Source: Streptomyces sp. NBC_00414
GTDB taxonomy: Bacteria; Actinomycetota; Actinomycetes; Streptomycetales; Streptomycetaceae
Assembly: GCF_036038375.1 (NCBI RefSeq)
Contig: NZ_CP107935.1
Location: 2,852,001 to 2,916,000 of the forward strand
Direction: 5' to 3'
Length of the DNA stretch: 64,000 nucleotides
The notes below the pieces were generated by a model. It saw nothing but the letters and a program-made list of their open reading frames with translations. It was not told the DNA's origin and ran no database searches. Of the stretch, positions 26,337-34,679 are shown in pieces (the first letter of the stretch is position 1; the number at the start of each line of letters is the position of its first letter). A program made the position numbers and the translations under genes.

Positions 26337-27453
26337 TGTGCTGGCCCGGCGCTTCCCGCTCATCGCCCGCCCCCGCCCGGCCAGTCTCCCCCTGCCCCAG
26401 CGTGTTCGTGGGCTCGCCGAACTCGCCGCACGGGTGGCGAAGACGGGCGACGCGAGCATCGCCTCCACGGTCTGCAACCAGGCCGCGCTGATCGCCTCCG
26501 ACACCGGCATGCCGGACGTCGCCCGCGCGCTGTGCCGTCAGCATGCTGCCGCCTACCTAGACGCCGCCCCCTTGTCCGGCCGGGCCGCGATCCGTGCCCT
26601 CGAACCCGTGGTCAACCTTGCCCGTCTCGACATCCGTGCTGGGCATTATGCCGACGGCCGCCACAGGCTCCTCCAGTTGTTCGACGCAGTCAGCACCAGC
26701 GTCTCCATCGCCGTGTTCGAGGACATTGTCGTGCCACCCGACCTCACCTCAACAGCGAGCGACCGCCAAGAGGTCCGCGCCTGGCTGTGGCGAGTCCTCC
26801 TCGCCGATGGCACCCACGCACTGACCGCCGCCGGCCGCTGGACGGAAGCACTCGCCCACGTCGAGGCACACCACGGCGTCGGGCAGCGCATGCTCGACGG
26901 CCGCCAGGTCGCCGTCCTCGCCGCGCTCTCCACCGGAAACACCGGCGACGCCAACAACCTCCTGGACGACACGAAGCCCGGGGAACCTTGGGAGGAAGCG
27001 GTCGCCAACTGCCTGACCGCCATGTGCCACCGGGCAGCAGGACTGCCCTGGGAGCGCACGCTGCAGAACCTGGTGGCCACCTACCTCGGACACCAAGAAG
27101 GGGAAGCTCTGACCGTGTTCTACACGCGGCTCGGGCTCGCCGTCCTGGACGTGATTGCCTCGCCCGAGAGATCCGAAGCGCGCCTCGTGGTCGAGGAGTT
27201 GCACCGCAGAGCGATCAAGGCGTCCGACGGCTATGCCGTCCGAGACATCCTGGCGCACCCCCTGTGTGCCGCCCTCGCTACCGATCGAGAGGCGCAGGAC
27301 TGCCGGACTCTTCTCACCGCCTGCGCCCTCGGAGCTGGAACGCTCACCGAGGAGCTACGTGGCCAACTGGACCATGCCGTGCGTACGAGCGACCACACGA
27401 TCCGGGAAAGCCTTGCCCGCCAAGATCATTCTTGCCCAATTGGGCAAGAATGA
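26320..27453 (+). CDS. Helical-repeat protein of FxLD cluster, function unknown
   Basis: The 377-residue protein starts at a GTG (GAAGGGA upstream) inside the end of the SpaB_C gene. The sequence is almost all helical, with TPR-like pairs (GLAELAARVAKTGDASIAST, QAALIASDTGMPDVARALCR, LLQLFDAVSTSVSIAVFED). No HTH or catalytic motif is recognised. It is plausibly a scaffold or regulator conserved in such clusters. The stop codon lies inside a perfect 38-bp palindrome (27421-27458). Confidence 0.65.
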   Translation: MWTIPDVLARRFPLIARPRPASLPLPQRVRGLAELAARVAKTGDASIASTVCNQAALIASDTGMPDVARALCRQHAAAYLDAAPLSGRAAIRALEPVVNLARLDIRAGHYADGRHRLLQLFDAVSTSVSIAVFEDIVVPPDLTSTASDRQEVRAWLWRVLLADGTHALTAAGRWTEALAHVEAHHGVGQRMLDGRQVAVLAALSTGNTGDANNLLDDTKPGEPWEEAVANCLTAMCHRAAGLPWERTLQNLVATYLGHQEGEALTVFYTRLGLAVLDVIASPERSEARLVVEELHRRAIKASDGYAVRDILAHPLCAALATDREAQDCRTLLTACALGAGTLTEELRGQLDHAVRTSDHTIRESLARQDHSCPIGQE

Positions 27454-27458
27454 TCTTG
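27421..27458. terminator. Perfect 19+19-bp palindrome over a stop codon
   Basis: CAAGATCATTCTTGCCCAA is followed immediately by its exact reverse complement. It includes the TGA of the helical-protein gene and is AT-richer than the surroundings. Likely a bidirectional terminator or processing signal. The next 245 bp to the ABC gene hold no gene; a GTTCGAATCC stretch there is not a tRNA (see rejected items). Confidence 0.6.
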
Positions 27459-27703
27459 ATTGGGTCGACGCTCGTCCATCACTGCGAGCCGATCAGCACG
27501 TGGAAACCTCATGCGCCACAGGCTTCGGCGATTCGGCCAGATCTGCACCGCTCCGAGCCGTGCCAGCGCGGCGATCCCGCGCGCATCCCCTTGTGATTCA
27601 AGGGCTCACGCGCGTCCGAAATCGAGCGCGTTCGAATCCCGTGGCATGTCGTTATGCCGGGCACCGCCGAGCCATTCAGGTGCGGCCACACCCCCAAGGA
27701 AGG

Positions 27704-29599
27704 ATGCAGGTGACTGCGACTGACGCCTCGACTTCAAACGAGGAGACGCCACCCCCTCCGCCGCCGGCCACCATCGCCTTCGAAGGCGTGCACGGGAGGA
27801 ACCCGCTGGCAGACGCCAGTTTCGGAGCCATGTGCCGGCGCCTTCCGTCCGTGCTCGGACGCACGGCACGGATGGCCTGGGCCGTCGACAGGACCGGCGT
27901 CGTGCTCCTCCTCGCCTGCCAGTTGCTCACCGGTGCCGCGGCGGCTGTCGTCCTCGCGTTCACCGCTCAGGCGATGACTCATCTCCTCGGCACCGGCGCC
28001 GTGTCCGAACGTCTGCACGCCGCCATGCCCGCCCTGGTCGTCGTCGCAACGGCCGCAGGCATCGGCCGCATCAGCAGCGCCGTGTCTTCCTACGCCGACG
28101 CCCGGATCACACCTCTGCTGATGACCGAGGCGGACATTACCCTCGTCGCCGCCGTATGCCGCGTGGAGGCATCCGCATACGGCGAGGACGGCTTCGCCGA
28201 CCAGCAAGAAGCCGCCGAAGTAGGCGTCACCCGCACCCGGACGATGCTGCAAGACGCCCAGCGGTTCATGTCCGCCCTGATCCGTATGGTCGCCGCGAGC
28301 GGGGTCATCACCGCCCTGCACCCGCTCATGCTGCCCTTGCTCCTCCTGGCCGTTCTCCCGGCCGGCGTCGGAGCCGTGCTCTCCGCACGCGTCGACTACG
28401 AGACCCACTACCTCAACGTCGGCGACCGCAACGTGCGTTCGATGATGCGCTGGTGGGCCACCTACTCCCGCTACGGCGACGAGGTCCGCGCCAACGGCAT
28501 GACCGGCTACCTCATCTACTGGTACCGCGCCCTGTCCGACCGAGTCGATCAGCGGACCTTGACCGCGGCCCCGCGGATGCTCCGCATCGTCCTGGCCACC
28601 AGTGCCCTGGGCGGGCTCTTCCTCGTGGGCACCTGGGCCACCCTCGCCTGGCTGGCCACCACCGGCAGCGTCGCGCTGCCCATCGCGGCCACCGCGGTCG
28701 TCGCCGTGCAGACCACACTGGCCGCGCTGTCCCAGTTCGTCATCCACGGCGCCGCGATGTTCCACACCTCGCTGTACCTGGCCGACATGCGGTCCTTCCT
28801 CGACATGGCCAGCAAGCGGGCGCCGAAGCGAGGGGACTTGAAGATCCCGCCACGCGTGGAAGAGATCTGCCTCGACGAAGTCGTCTACCGCTACCCCGGC
28901 AAGGACGACCCGGCCGTCGCAGGCGTCTCGCTCACGCTCCGCCGCGGTGAGATCCTGGCCATCGTCGGCGAGAACGGCTCCGGCAAGTCCACCCTGGCCA
29001 AGCTCATCACCGGCATCCTCCTCTCCGACAAGGGCCGCGTCCTGTGGGACGGGATCAACCTTGCCCATGCCGACCCCGACGCGGTATGGAAACGCACCGC
29101 GCTGGTTCCTCAGAACTTCGCCTGCTGGCCCCTGCGCACCCGCGAGAACATCACCCTCGGTCAACCACACACGTACGACGACGGACCGGTGTGGGACGTC
29201 GTCGACGCCGTCGGAATGCGAGAGGCGATCGAGAAGCTGCCCCAGCAGCTAGACACCCTTCTCGCCAAGGAACTGTGGGGCGGCGCCGAACTGTCCGGCG
29301 GACAGTGGCAGCGACTCGTGTGCGGGCGGGCGTTGTACCGTCAGACGCCACTGTTGATCTTGGATGAACCGACCTCGCAGATGGACGCCCGCGGCGAACA
29401 CGGCATCTTCCTGGAAATCAGGCGAATCGCCGCCCAGCGTATGACGATTGTCGTCACCCACCAGCTCGAAAACACCAGGCTCGCTGACCGCATTCTTGTC
29501 ATGGACAAGGGCCGAGTCATCGAACAGGGTACGTACGAAGACCTGGTCAACGGTGGAGGCTTGTTCGCGGAACTCGCCGCTCTGGCCAAGGACCGGTAG
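27704..29599 (+). CDS. ABC transporter, fused membrane and ATPase domains (peptide export)
   Basis: The 631-residue protein starts at 27704 (AAGGAAGG directly upstream; a GTG at 27710 has better spacing and is an alternative). The membrane part (about 55-330) has about six hydrophobic segments. The ATPase part has Walker A GENGSGKST (about 423), Q-loop VPQNFACW, signature LSGGQWQR and Walker B LLILDEPTS followed by a His switch VVTHQ. There is no C39 peptidase domain, so it does not cleave the leader. Most likely exports the cluster-1 peptide. A hairpin separates it from the operon, so it may have its own promoter. Confidence 0.85.
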   Translation: MQVTATDASTSNEETPPPPPPATIAFEGVHGRNPLADASFGAMCRRLPSVLGRTARMAWAVDRTGVVLLLACQLLTGAAAAVVLAFTAQAMTHLLGTGAVSERLHAAMPALVVVATAAGIGRISSAVSSYADARITPLLMTEADITLVAAVCRVEASAYGEDGFADQQEAAEVGVTRTRTMLQDAQRFMSALIRMVAASGVITALHPLMLPLLLLAVLPAGVGAVLSARVDYETHYLNVGDRNVRSMMRWWATYSRYGDEVRANGMTGYLIYWYRALSDRVDQRTLTAAPRMLRIVLATSALGGLFLVGTWATLAWLATTGSVALPIAATAVVAVQTTLAALSQFVIHGAAMFHTSLYLADMRSFLDMASKRAPKRGDLKIPPRVEEICLDEVVYRYPGKDDPAVAGVSLTLRRGEILAIVGENGSGKSTLAKLITGILLSDKGRVLWDGINLAHADPDAVWKRTALVPQNFACWPLRTRENITLGQPHTYDDGPVWDVVDAVGMREAIEKLPQQLDTLLAKELWGGAELSGGQWQRLVCGRALYRQTPLLILDEPTSQMDARGEHGIFLEIRRIAAQRMTIVVTHQLENTRLADRILVMDKGRVIEQGTYEDLVNGGGLFAELAALAKDR

Positions 29600-29619
29600 G
29601 GCCCCTAACGGATATCTGC

Positions 29620-29945
29620 CCGACAAGACGCACCGTGCGGCACTGATGGCGCTCCAGCACTCCGGGAATCTGCTCGCGGTAGGTCTGACGCCAGCAGCCC
29701 AGGGCCGGACAGGCCAGCCGCCGTACGTGCAGCTGGTCGACGACCTGGTGGCCGTCGACCAGCATGTCCCTCACTGTTCGGCGGTGATAACCGTGCACCT
29801 TCGCCGTCGGCGTCCCGTACACCGGACACGGCACCGCCACGTCCCGGGTCTGGGCCAAGACCATCACCGCGTCACCGCTGTCCTCGACGACCAGAGGCGA
29901 AAGCCCCGAAAACACCCTCCCTATGAGGGAGTTGATATCCACCAC
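29620..29945 (-). pseudogene. ISL3-family transposase, N-terminal remnant
   Basis: The frame reads LSPLVVEDSGDAVMVLAQTR, CPVYGTPTAKVHGYHRRTV and LACPALGCWRQTYREQIPGV. This is the zinc-finger and helix region that starts ISL3-type transposases. The first finger has Tyr in place of the usual second Cys (CPVYG). The DDE domain is absent; the sequence ends at the ABC gene on one side and an IS1182-type end on the other. Confidence 0.7.
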
Positions 29946-29988
29946 AAGATCATGGTCAAGGGCGGCTACTCGGCATCACCACCGACTA

Positions 29989-30142
29989 GATGCTGTTGGT
30001 GATCTTTCGTGAGGTTGGTAAACTTCCAAGTTTTGCGGTGCTGTTCAGGCAGAGCCGCTGAACCGGGGTGAGGGGCCGCGCGGACCTGGGTAGTGCGGTT
30101 CCTAGTGGAAAACATCCGCTGAGTCGGACGACGTTGGCTCCG
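29989..30142 (-). pseudogene. IS1182-family transposase C-terminal remnant with one IS end
   Basis: GATGCTGTTGGTGATCTT at 29989-30006 matches the terminal repeat of the IS at 40217-42503. Adjacent minus-strand coding reads GANVVRLSGCFPLGT then PVQRLC, the counterpart of the last residues of the IS1182 transposase (TNIIRLSGHFPPGT). The rest of the element is missing, replaced at 30143 by a small repeat element. Confidence 0.65.
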
Positions 30143-30300
30143 GTGAAATGCGTACGCGAGCCACCGGCGATCAAGCCCCGAGGGCTCGCGGCAGCCACCA
30201 GCCCCCCGCACCACAGACCCGACCATGCCGGTCCCAGGGATGCGCAGACCGAGTGCGCAGCCAGGTGTGGTGTCTCAATGGCTGATTGCCTGGCACTCAC
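30143..30300 (-). repeat. Small GTGAG...CAC element, copy A
   Basis: About 158 bp; minus-strand ends GTGAGTGCC and CATTTCAC. Near the 3' end is a stem-loop (30156-30189) with stem GCGAGCC/GGCTCGC. About 75% similar by eye to copy B (30619-30766) over the last roughly 105 bp. It sits exactly where the IS1182 remnant stops. Confidence 0.5.
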
Positions 30301-30329
30301 CGACACCGGAGCGTTGCACCGCCGGGTGA

Positions 30330-30571
30330 CAGCCGGCGCGCCCGTGAACTGTGCAAGGTCTGCGACACGGACAAACCCGCGGCCGCGGCCGTGATCGGCT
30401 TCTTCACCTCGGGTGGCGGCCACGACCTCAGCCGGGCCGAAGAAGGCTCCCGCCTGATGATCGAATGGACACGGGAAGGCATGGCCGCCCACGGCTGGCA
30501 CTGGGAAGAAACCCCCCGCGGCCACCACTGGACCCCTCGGCAGACTGCCGGGCCGGCAGGCCGTGATTAGG
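30330..30571 (+). pseudogene. DUF6300-like protein, C-terminal remnant
   Basis: The frame reads ARELCKVCDTDKPAAAAVIG, FFTSGGGHDLSRAEEGSRLM and IEWTREGMAAHGWHWEETPR. The CxxC plus Pro-Ala-Ala-Ala helix and a Trp-rich end resemble DUF6300 proteins common in Streptomyces. The N-terminal zinc-ribbon half is missing, cut off by copy A of the small repeat. Confidence 0.45.
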
Positions 30572-30618
30572 GTGCAGGAAGCGTCGTTGAAGTCGGCGAA
30601 ACGTATTTCCCGTCCCCC

Positions 30619-30766
30619 GTGGAATGCGTACGCGAACCCCCGGTGCTTGAGTCCCGGGGGTTCGCCGCTGCTGCCGCCAGCCCCCGGACCACAGACCCGA
30701 CCACGCAGTGCACAGGGATGCGTAGTCTCCGAGGGTCCAACTCCCGTCATGGCGTTGGACCCTCAC
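30619..30766 (-). repeat. Small GTGAG...CAC element, copy B
   Basis: 148 bp; minus-strand ends GTGAGGGTCC and CATTCCAC. Two hairpins: AGGGTCCAAC/GTTGGACCCT (30732-30763) and a perfect 12-bp stem GCGAACCCCCGG/CCGGGGGTTCGC (30632-30665). Its first 51 bp recur at 37366-37416 with one mismatch. Confidence 0.55.
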
Positions 30767-30880
30767 CCCACCAGGCTTTCCTCATCTGAAGTCTCGGGCC
30801 CCAAGGTCGCCTTGGTCGGCTACATGCTGCGGCGCTTCCCTGACAAGGGCTGGCACAGCGTCATGGGGATCATCTGAAGG

Positions 30881-31258
30881 TTGACATGGCACTGCGGGAA
30901 GTGGAGGCCGTCGGAACCGCGGCTCGACTGCCGACGGTGCTGGGAGACCAACGTCGTCCAGGGCCGCCCGAAAGACTTCCGGACCACGACGCGCCACGAG
31001 CTGCCCGGCGAGTGGCACTGCTGGTCGTGCGACGCGCTCAACACCACCCCGACGCGGGCCCGCCGGGACGGCCCGGACGCGCCGACCGGTCCTCCGCCCT
31101 CCAGACCCCCGGGGCCCCTGAAGGGTCTTCCCGGCGGGCTCGGCTGCCAGTCCACGGTCAGGAAGCCAGGCGGCACCGGGCCAACCCACGTCAGCAACCC
31201 TGTCACGGAGGGCGGCGCGAGCCCGGCCACGCTTGAACGACCAGATCAAGGTCGGTAG
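30881..31258 (+). CDS. Possible zinc-ribbon protein
   Basis: The frame starts at a TTG (30881) and contains DCRRCWETNV and EWHCWSCDALNTTP, two CxxC pairs in a pattern like RanBP2-type zinc fingers. The second half is Pro/Gly-rich and low in information. The TTG start is poorly spaced, so this may be a fragment or chance frame. Confidence 0.3.
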   Translation: MTWHCGKWRPSEPRLDCRRCWETNVVQGRPKDFRTTTRHELPGEWHCWSCDALNTTPTRARRDGPDAPTGPPPSRPPGPLKGLPGGLGCQSTVRKPGGTGPTHVSNPVTEGGASPATLERPDQGR

Positions 31259-31330
31259 GGGCTCCAGCGGCCGAAGCGGGCCAGCAGCAAGTTCCGCGTG
31301 CCCCTCGATGCGGCTGGGGGCGCGCGGCTC

Positions 31331-31525
31331 CTACAGGTGCGTCACGCTTTCGCGTGCGAAAGCCACCAGCCACGCGAAGGCCGCCGGCGTCAGGTGGAGC
31401 TCGTTTCCGGGCTGGTCGCTGTTCCGCACCCCGATGACGCCGGGGCTGAGCTGCGTCACCTCGACGCAGTTGTTGTTCGAGTGGCTGGACTTGAACCAGC
31501 CCTGCTGCTTCAGCTCTTGCACCAC
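31331..31525 (-). CDS. DUF397-domain protein
   Basis: The 64-residue protein starts at a GTG with GGGAG upstream. WFKSSHSNNNCVEVTQL then ELHLTPAAFAWLVAFA matches the DUF397 domain. Such proteins form pairs with XRE-DUF5753 regulators and act as toxin-like or morphogenesis partners. It overlaps by 16 nt the broken regulator upstream, so the partner is lost while the DUF397 gene is intact. Confidence 0.75.
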   Translation of the reverse strand: MVQELKQQGWFKSSHSNNNCVEVTQLSPGVIGVRNSDQPGNELHLTPAAFAWLVAFARESVTHL

Positions 31526-31694
31526 ATCTCCCTTGCTTGCGCGATGATCCGTGCCACGGACCCGGCCGGGCCGAGTGCCGCCGCCATGAGGCGGTCGTGG
31601 GAGTCCAGGCCGTGCGCGATGGACTCCGGGCTGTTGGTGACCAACGTACCGGTCGCCGTTTCGGCGCATGTGATTTTCGGACCGGGCCCCTACT
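31510..31694 (-). pseudogene. XRE-DUF5753 regulator, C-terminal remnant
   Basis: About 60 codons remain: LVTNSPESIAHGLDSHDRLM, AAALGPAGSVARIIAQAREM, ending at TGA 31510. This is the terminal segment of DUF5753 regulators (compare the intact gene at 51501). A TAG directly upstream closes the frame. Overlap with the DUF397 start is the normal arrangement of such pairs. Confidence 0.55.
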
Positions 31695-32129
31695 TGGCTG
31701 TCTGCCGAGCGTCCCGCCGGACCCGCCGACTGTCATCACCCACACCGGTCAACCCGCGACAGGCCGCCGTGCGTTCGCGGCCACTCGGCAGCGCCTCGCC
31801 GTGCCTGGCGAAGGCCGGGCAGCGCGGGTCGCTCGGCTTCCCCTCGGTCGCCGGAAGCCTGCGCGCGCACCTGCTCGTGCGTGAGCAGGATCCGCTTCAC
31901 CGGGTCTGCCGACCCCCTGATGCCGCGGTGCCCCGTACGCGGCCGGCACACCGCCGAAAGCCTCGACCGCTCCTGCCTGCCCGGTCATCTCCAGCAGCAG
32001 GCCACTGGCCGCCCACCGGGGTGTGTCACCGGTAGTACCTTCGTTCGAGGAACGGCGTTGGCGTGGGCCATGTCGTCAACCTCCACTGGTTGAGGGCCAT
32101 GCCCCCGGCCCGCGTCACCCCCACCCGCA
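31695..32129. other. No recognisable gene
   Basis: Several open frames occur on both strands but are Arg/Pro-rich with no family resemblance. A minus frame with VKRILLTHEQVRAQ may be a coding scrap. I annotate nothing else here. Confidence 0.3.
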
Positions 32130-32352
32130 TCAACTACGCGCGCCCAACTCGACATCGGCGACCGTGACGGCGCGCTTCAGAACCTGTCGACGGCGTTCAA
32201 CACGGCGCCGCAGATGGTCCGCATCCATCCCATGGGCCGGGAAGTCTTCCGCGTCCTGGCGTCCCTGAACCGCCGCAGCAACCCTCCGCTCGAACGGCTC
32301 TCCCGGCTCTCCGAATCAGTCTCTGAGCATCTCCGGGGCAATACTCTCTGAA
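32130..32352 (+). pseudogene. C-terminal remnant of an XRE/TPR regulator
   Basis: The frame reads LDIGDRDGALQNLSTAFNTA, MVRIHPMGREVFRVLASLNR, RSNPPLERLSRLSE. This is the classic end of Streptomyces XRE/TPR regulators (a last TPR followed by a helix ending near L-R-L-x-L). No start and no HTH remain. Confidence 0.6.
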
Positions 32353-32380
32353 CCGTCCTCGCGGTCCGCACCACCGGCTG

Positions 32381-32869
32381 CTATGGGGTGCGGCGTTCGC
32401 TGACGTGTCCGCCGGGATCGTCCAGCAGGGCGATCCGGACGGTGATGCGTTTGCCTTCCGGTTCTGGCCGGGCTTCGAAGGCCTGGGCGACCGCCATGAC
32501 GATCTCCAGGCCATGCAGTCCGATCCGGCCCGCATCGGCGGCGTGGGCGACCGGCAGGACCGGATCGCTGTCCCGCACCGACACCTCCACCACCTGCCCG
32601 GTGACGCGCAGATCCAGCGACACCGGGCCGGGCGCGTATTTGTGTGCGTTGGTGACGAGCTCGCTGACCACCAGCTGGGTGAGGTCCATCGCCCGCGCGG
32701 ACACCGGCAGCCCGTGCTCGTCCCGGGCACGGGTGAGGAAACCGGCTGCGTGGTGACGCGCCGTGGCGATGGCGCTCCCGCCACTGTCCAGTGCGACGGT
32801 GTCCTGGACCAGAGGGTTCTGCGGCACCAGCCTGTCCTCACCGCCGAGGGCAGATTGCGCCTCGTCCAT
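32381..32869 (-). CDS. SpoIIE/RsbW-type ATP-binding protein (HATPase)
   Basis: The 162-residue protein starts at ATG 32869 (an upstream ATG near 32938 would add 23 residues). HATPase motifs: N box LTQLVVSELVTNAHKYAPG and G box DAGRIGLHGLEIVMAVAQAF. Family role: binds and inhibits a sigma factor or phosphorylates a STAS antagonist. Closely related to the HATPase at 33659 (shared LPVSARAM and HGLEIVMAV blocks) and flanking the STAS gene, forming a partner-switching set. Confidence 0.8.
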   Translation of the reverse strand: MDEAQSALGGEDRLVPQNPLVQDTVALDSGGSAIATARHHAAGFLTRARDEHGLPVSARAMDLTQLVVSELVTNAHKYAPGPVSLDLRVTGQVVEVSVRDSDPVLPVAHAADAGRIGLHGLEIVMAVAQAFEARPEPEGKRITVRIALLDDPGGHVSERRTP

Positions 32870-33045
32870 CGTCTTGTTTCCCCGCTTGCCTCTTTGCGCG
32901 TACCCCGCGCCCTCCCCCGCATGTCCCCCGGGCATCACGGCTAAAGTACCGAACTGCTGTTCGCCGTAACGCCGGGGCAGGCTTTCGGCGCTGATCGAAC
33001 CAAGCCCCTCTGTATCAGCGAGCGCAGCCGAGGAAACGGAACACG

Positions 33046-33411
33046 TTGACAGACATCCAGGAACCAGCCCGGCCCGGCCAGTTGTCGGCCGACCACACCA
33101 CCCTTAACGGCGTCCTGGTGGTCAGGCTGCACGGCGAGATCGATCACACCGTCAAGGACCAGTTCAGTAACGCCCTTCTCCCCCGCGACGGTGCGGCGCC
33201 CTTGCGGATCGTGGCCGACCTCAGCGGGGTGACCTTCATGGACTCCAGCGGCATCAACACCCTCATCACCACCCACCAGAAAGCAAGCGCCGCTCAGGGA
33301 TGGCTGCGCATCGCCGGCGCCCAGGAAGCCGTCCAGCGCGTCCTGCACATCGTCGGCGTGGACCAGTTCATCGACTGCCACCCCAGCCTCGAACAAGCCC
33401 TCCGCCAATGA
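33046..33411 (+). CDS. STAS-domain anti-sigma factor antagonist
   Basis: The 121-residue protein starts at a TTG (33046). The STAS fold is clear: NGVLVVRLHGEIDHTVKDQF, ADLSGVTFMDSSGINTLITT. The phosphorylatable Ser lies in D66-S67-S68-G69, the standard site. Role: sequesters an RsbW-like HATPase when unphosphorylated. It is placed between two HATPase genes. Confidence 0.8.
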   Translation: MTDIQEPARPGQLSADHTTLNGVLVVRLHGEIDHTVKDQFSNALLPRDGAAPLRIVADLSGVTFMDSSGINTLITTHQKASAAQGWLRIAGAQEAVQRVLHIVGVDQFIDCHPSLEQALRQ

Positions 33412-33658
33412 CCCCTGCGACGGTCCAGCCCAGCACGGTAACGGGTGTCGCCCGAGAAGCCGCTCACGCAGCCGAGCGCCGGAACACGCCGACCGCGGTA
33501 CGCAACTCATGCGGGCGCCCTCAGAAGTTCTTTCGGCAGCTTGCTTGACCCGGCATAACGCCCGTTAAGGACACGGGGTTGCACGAGGCGGCGTGGGCGG
33601 GCGTTTCGGGGGAACGAGAGGCCGGTAACCATTCGCGCTTCGGAAGTGAGGCCGCCCC

Positions 33659-34135
33659 ATGGAGCCTGCCGCCCGCCATCAGGACTCAGGACCGGTCATG
33701 GATGCTCCGGTAGCTGCCTCCGCCGCGTTCGAGGGCAGCGCAGAGATCGGTGAGGCCCGCGACATGGCCCGCGCTTTCCTCACATCCTTGCAATCCGTGC
33801 ACGGGCTGCCGGTGTCGGCCCGCGCGATGGGCACGGTGCAGCTGGTCGTGAGCGAGCTGGTGACCAACGCCCGCAAATATGCGCCCGGTCCGTGTCTGCT
33901 GACACTGGAGGCCAAGGACGGAGCCGTGCAGGTGAGCGTGTGGGACAGCGGCACCACGCTGCCGACGGTGCTGCCCGCGGACCCTCAGCGGATCGGCCAG
34001 CACGGCCTGGAGATCGTGATGGCGGTGTGCCAGACCTTCTGTATCCAGCGGGATCCGGTGGGCAAGCGGATCACCGCGGCCATCGTGCTCGCCGACGACC
34101 CCGGTGGCGATGCGGCCGGCCGCCAGGCCATGTGA
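33659..34135 (+). CDS. SpoIIE/RsbW-type ATP-binding protein (HATPase)
   Basis: The 158-residue protein starts at ATG 33659 (alternative ATG 33698). Motifs: VQLVVSELVTNARKYAPGPC and QRIGQHGLEIVMAVCQTFC. It is a near duplicate of the divergent HATPase at 32381. Likely regulates a sigma factor with the STAS protein at 33046; no sigma gene is seen nearby. Confidence 0.8.
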   Translation: MEPAARHQDSGPVMDAPVAASAAFEGSAEIGEARDMARAFLTSLQSVHGLPVSARAMGTVQLVVSELVTNARKYAPGPCLLTLEAKDGAVQVSVWDSGTTLPTVLPADPQRIGQHGLEIVMAVCQTFCIQRDPVGKRITAAIVLADDPGGDAAGRQAM

Positions 34136-34272
34136 CATCAAGCTGCAAGGCCCCGCCACCCTCAAGTGCAGGGTACGGACCAGGGACGTCGCCACGGGGC
34201 CGTGACGGCACAGAGCAAACCGCACGCCCGCCCCGGGCACAGGACGCCGATGGCGATGTCGAAGCCAGTGGT

Positions 34273-34617
34273 TCAGACGGCGGCTGCGGAAGTCATCGCT
34301 CCGGCGGTACGGCGGTATGCGGCGTTGATGCGCTGGGCTTCTTCGAGCTGGTCCTCAAGGATGATGATGCGGCAGGCCGCCTCGACCGGGGTGCCGTGAT
34401 CGACGAGTTCCCGGGCGCGGGCGGCGATGCGCAGCTGGTAGCGGGAGTAGCGGCGGTGACCGCCCTCGGAACGCAGCGGGGTGATCAACCGGGCATCTCC
34501 GATGGCGCGCAGGAAGGCGGGGGTGGTGCCGAGCATGTCGGCGGCCCGGCCCATGGTGTAGGCGGGGTAGTCGTCGTCATCGAGACGGCCGAAGGAATCG
34601 TCTGCTGTCACGTGCAC
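34273..34617 (-). CDS. MerR-family small regulator
   Basis: The 114-residue protein begins at a GTG (34617; a second GTG at 34611 is possible). The MerR-type winged helix reads YTMGRAADMLGTTPAFLRAI, then LITPLRSEGGHRRYSRYQL. A short helix follows (AACRIIILEDQLEEAQRINA). No metal-binding cysteines are present. A 32-bp perfect palindrome lies just upstream (34648-34679). Confidence 0.8.
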   Translation of the reverse strand: MHVTADDSFGRLDDDDYPAYTMGRAADMLGTTPAFLRAIGDARLITPLRSEGGHRRYSRYQLRIAARARELVDHGTPVEAACRIIILEDQLEEAQRINAAYRRTAGAMTSAAAV

Positions 34618-34647
34618 CTCGTCTGTGGAAGCTGTGGAACGCGTGGA

Positions 34648-34679
34648 GGGGCCCTGGTGCCGTACGGCACCAGGGCCCC
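34648..34679. promoter_or_regulatory. Perfect 15-bp-arm palindrome upstream of the merR-type gene
   Basis: GGGGCCCTGGTGCCG, TA, then the exact reverse complement. It starts 31 bp before the MerR-type start codon, on the leader. Could be an operator dyad or an RNA hairpin (attenuator or terminator). Confidence 0.5.

Noticed and set aside
27590..27660. GTTCGAATCC with a nearby CCCTT...AAGGG stem, looking like a tRNA
   Set aside because: The T-stem does not pair (GCGCG against CCCGT) and no acceptor stem or D arm can be drawn.
31203..31745. 180-codon minus-strand frame
   Set aside because: Covers the DUF397 gene in another frame and lacks any family resemblance.
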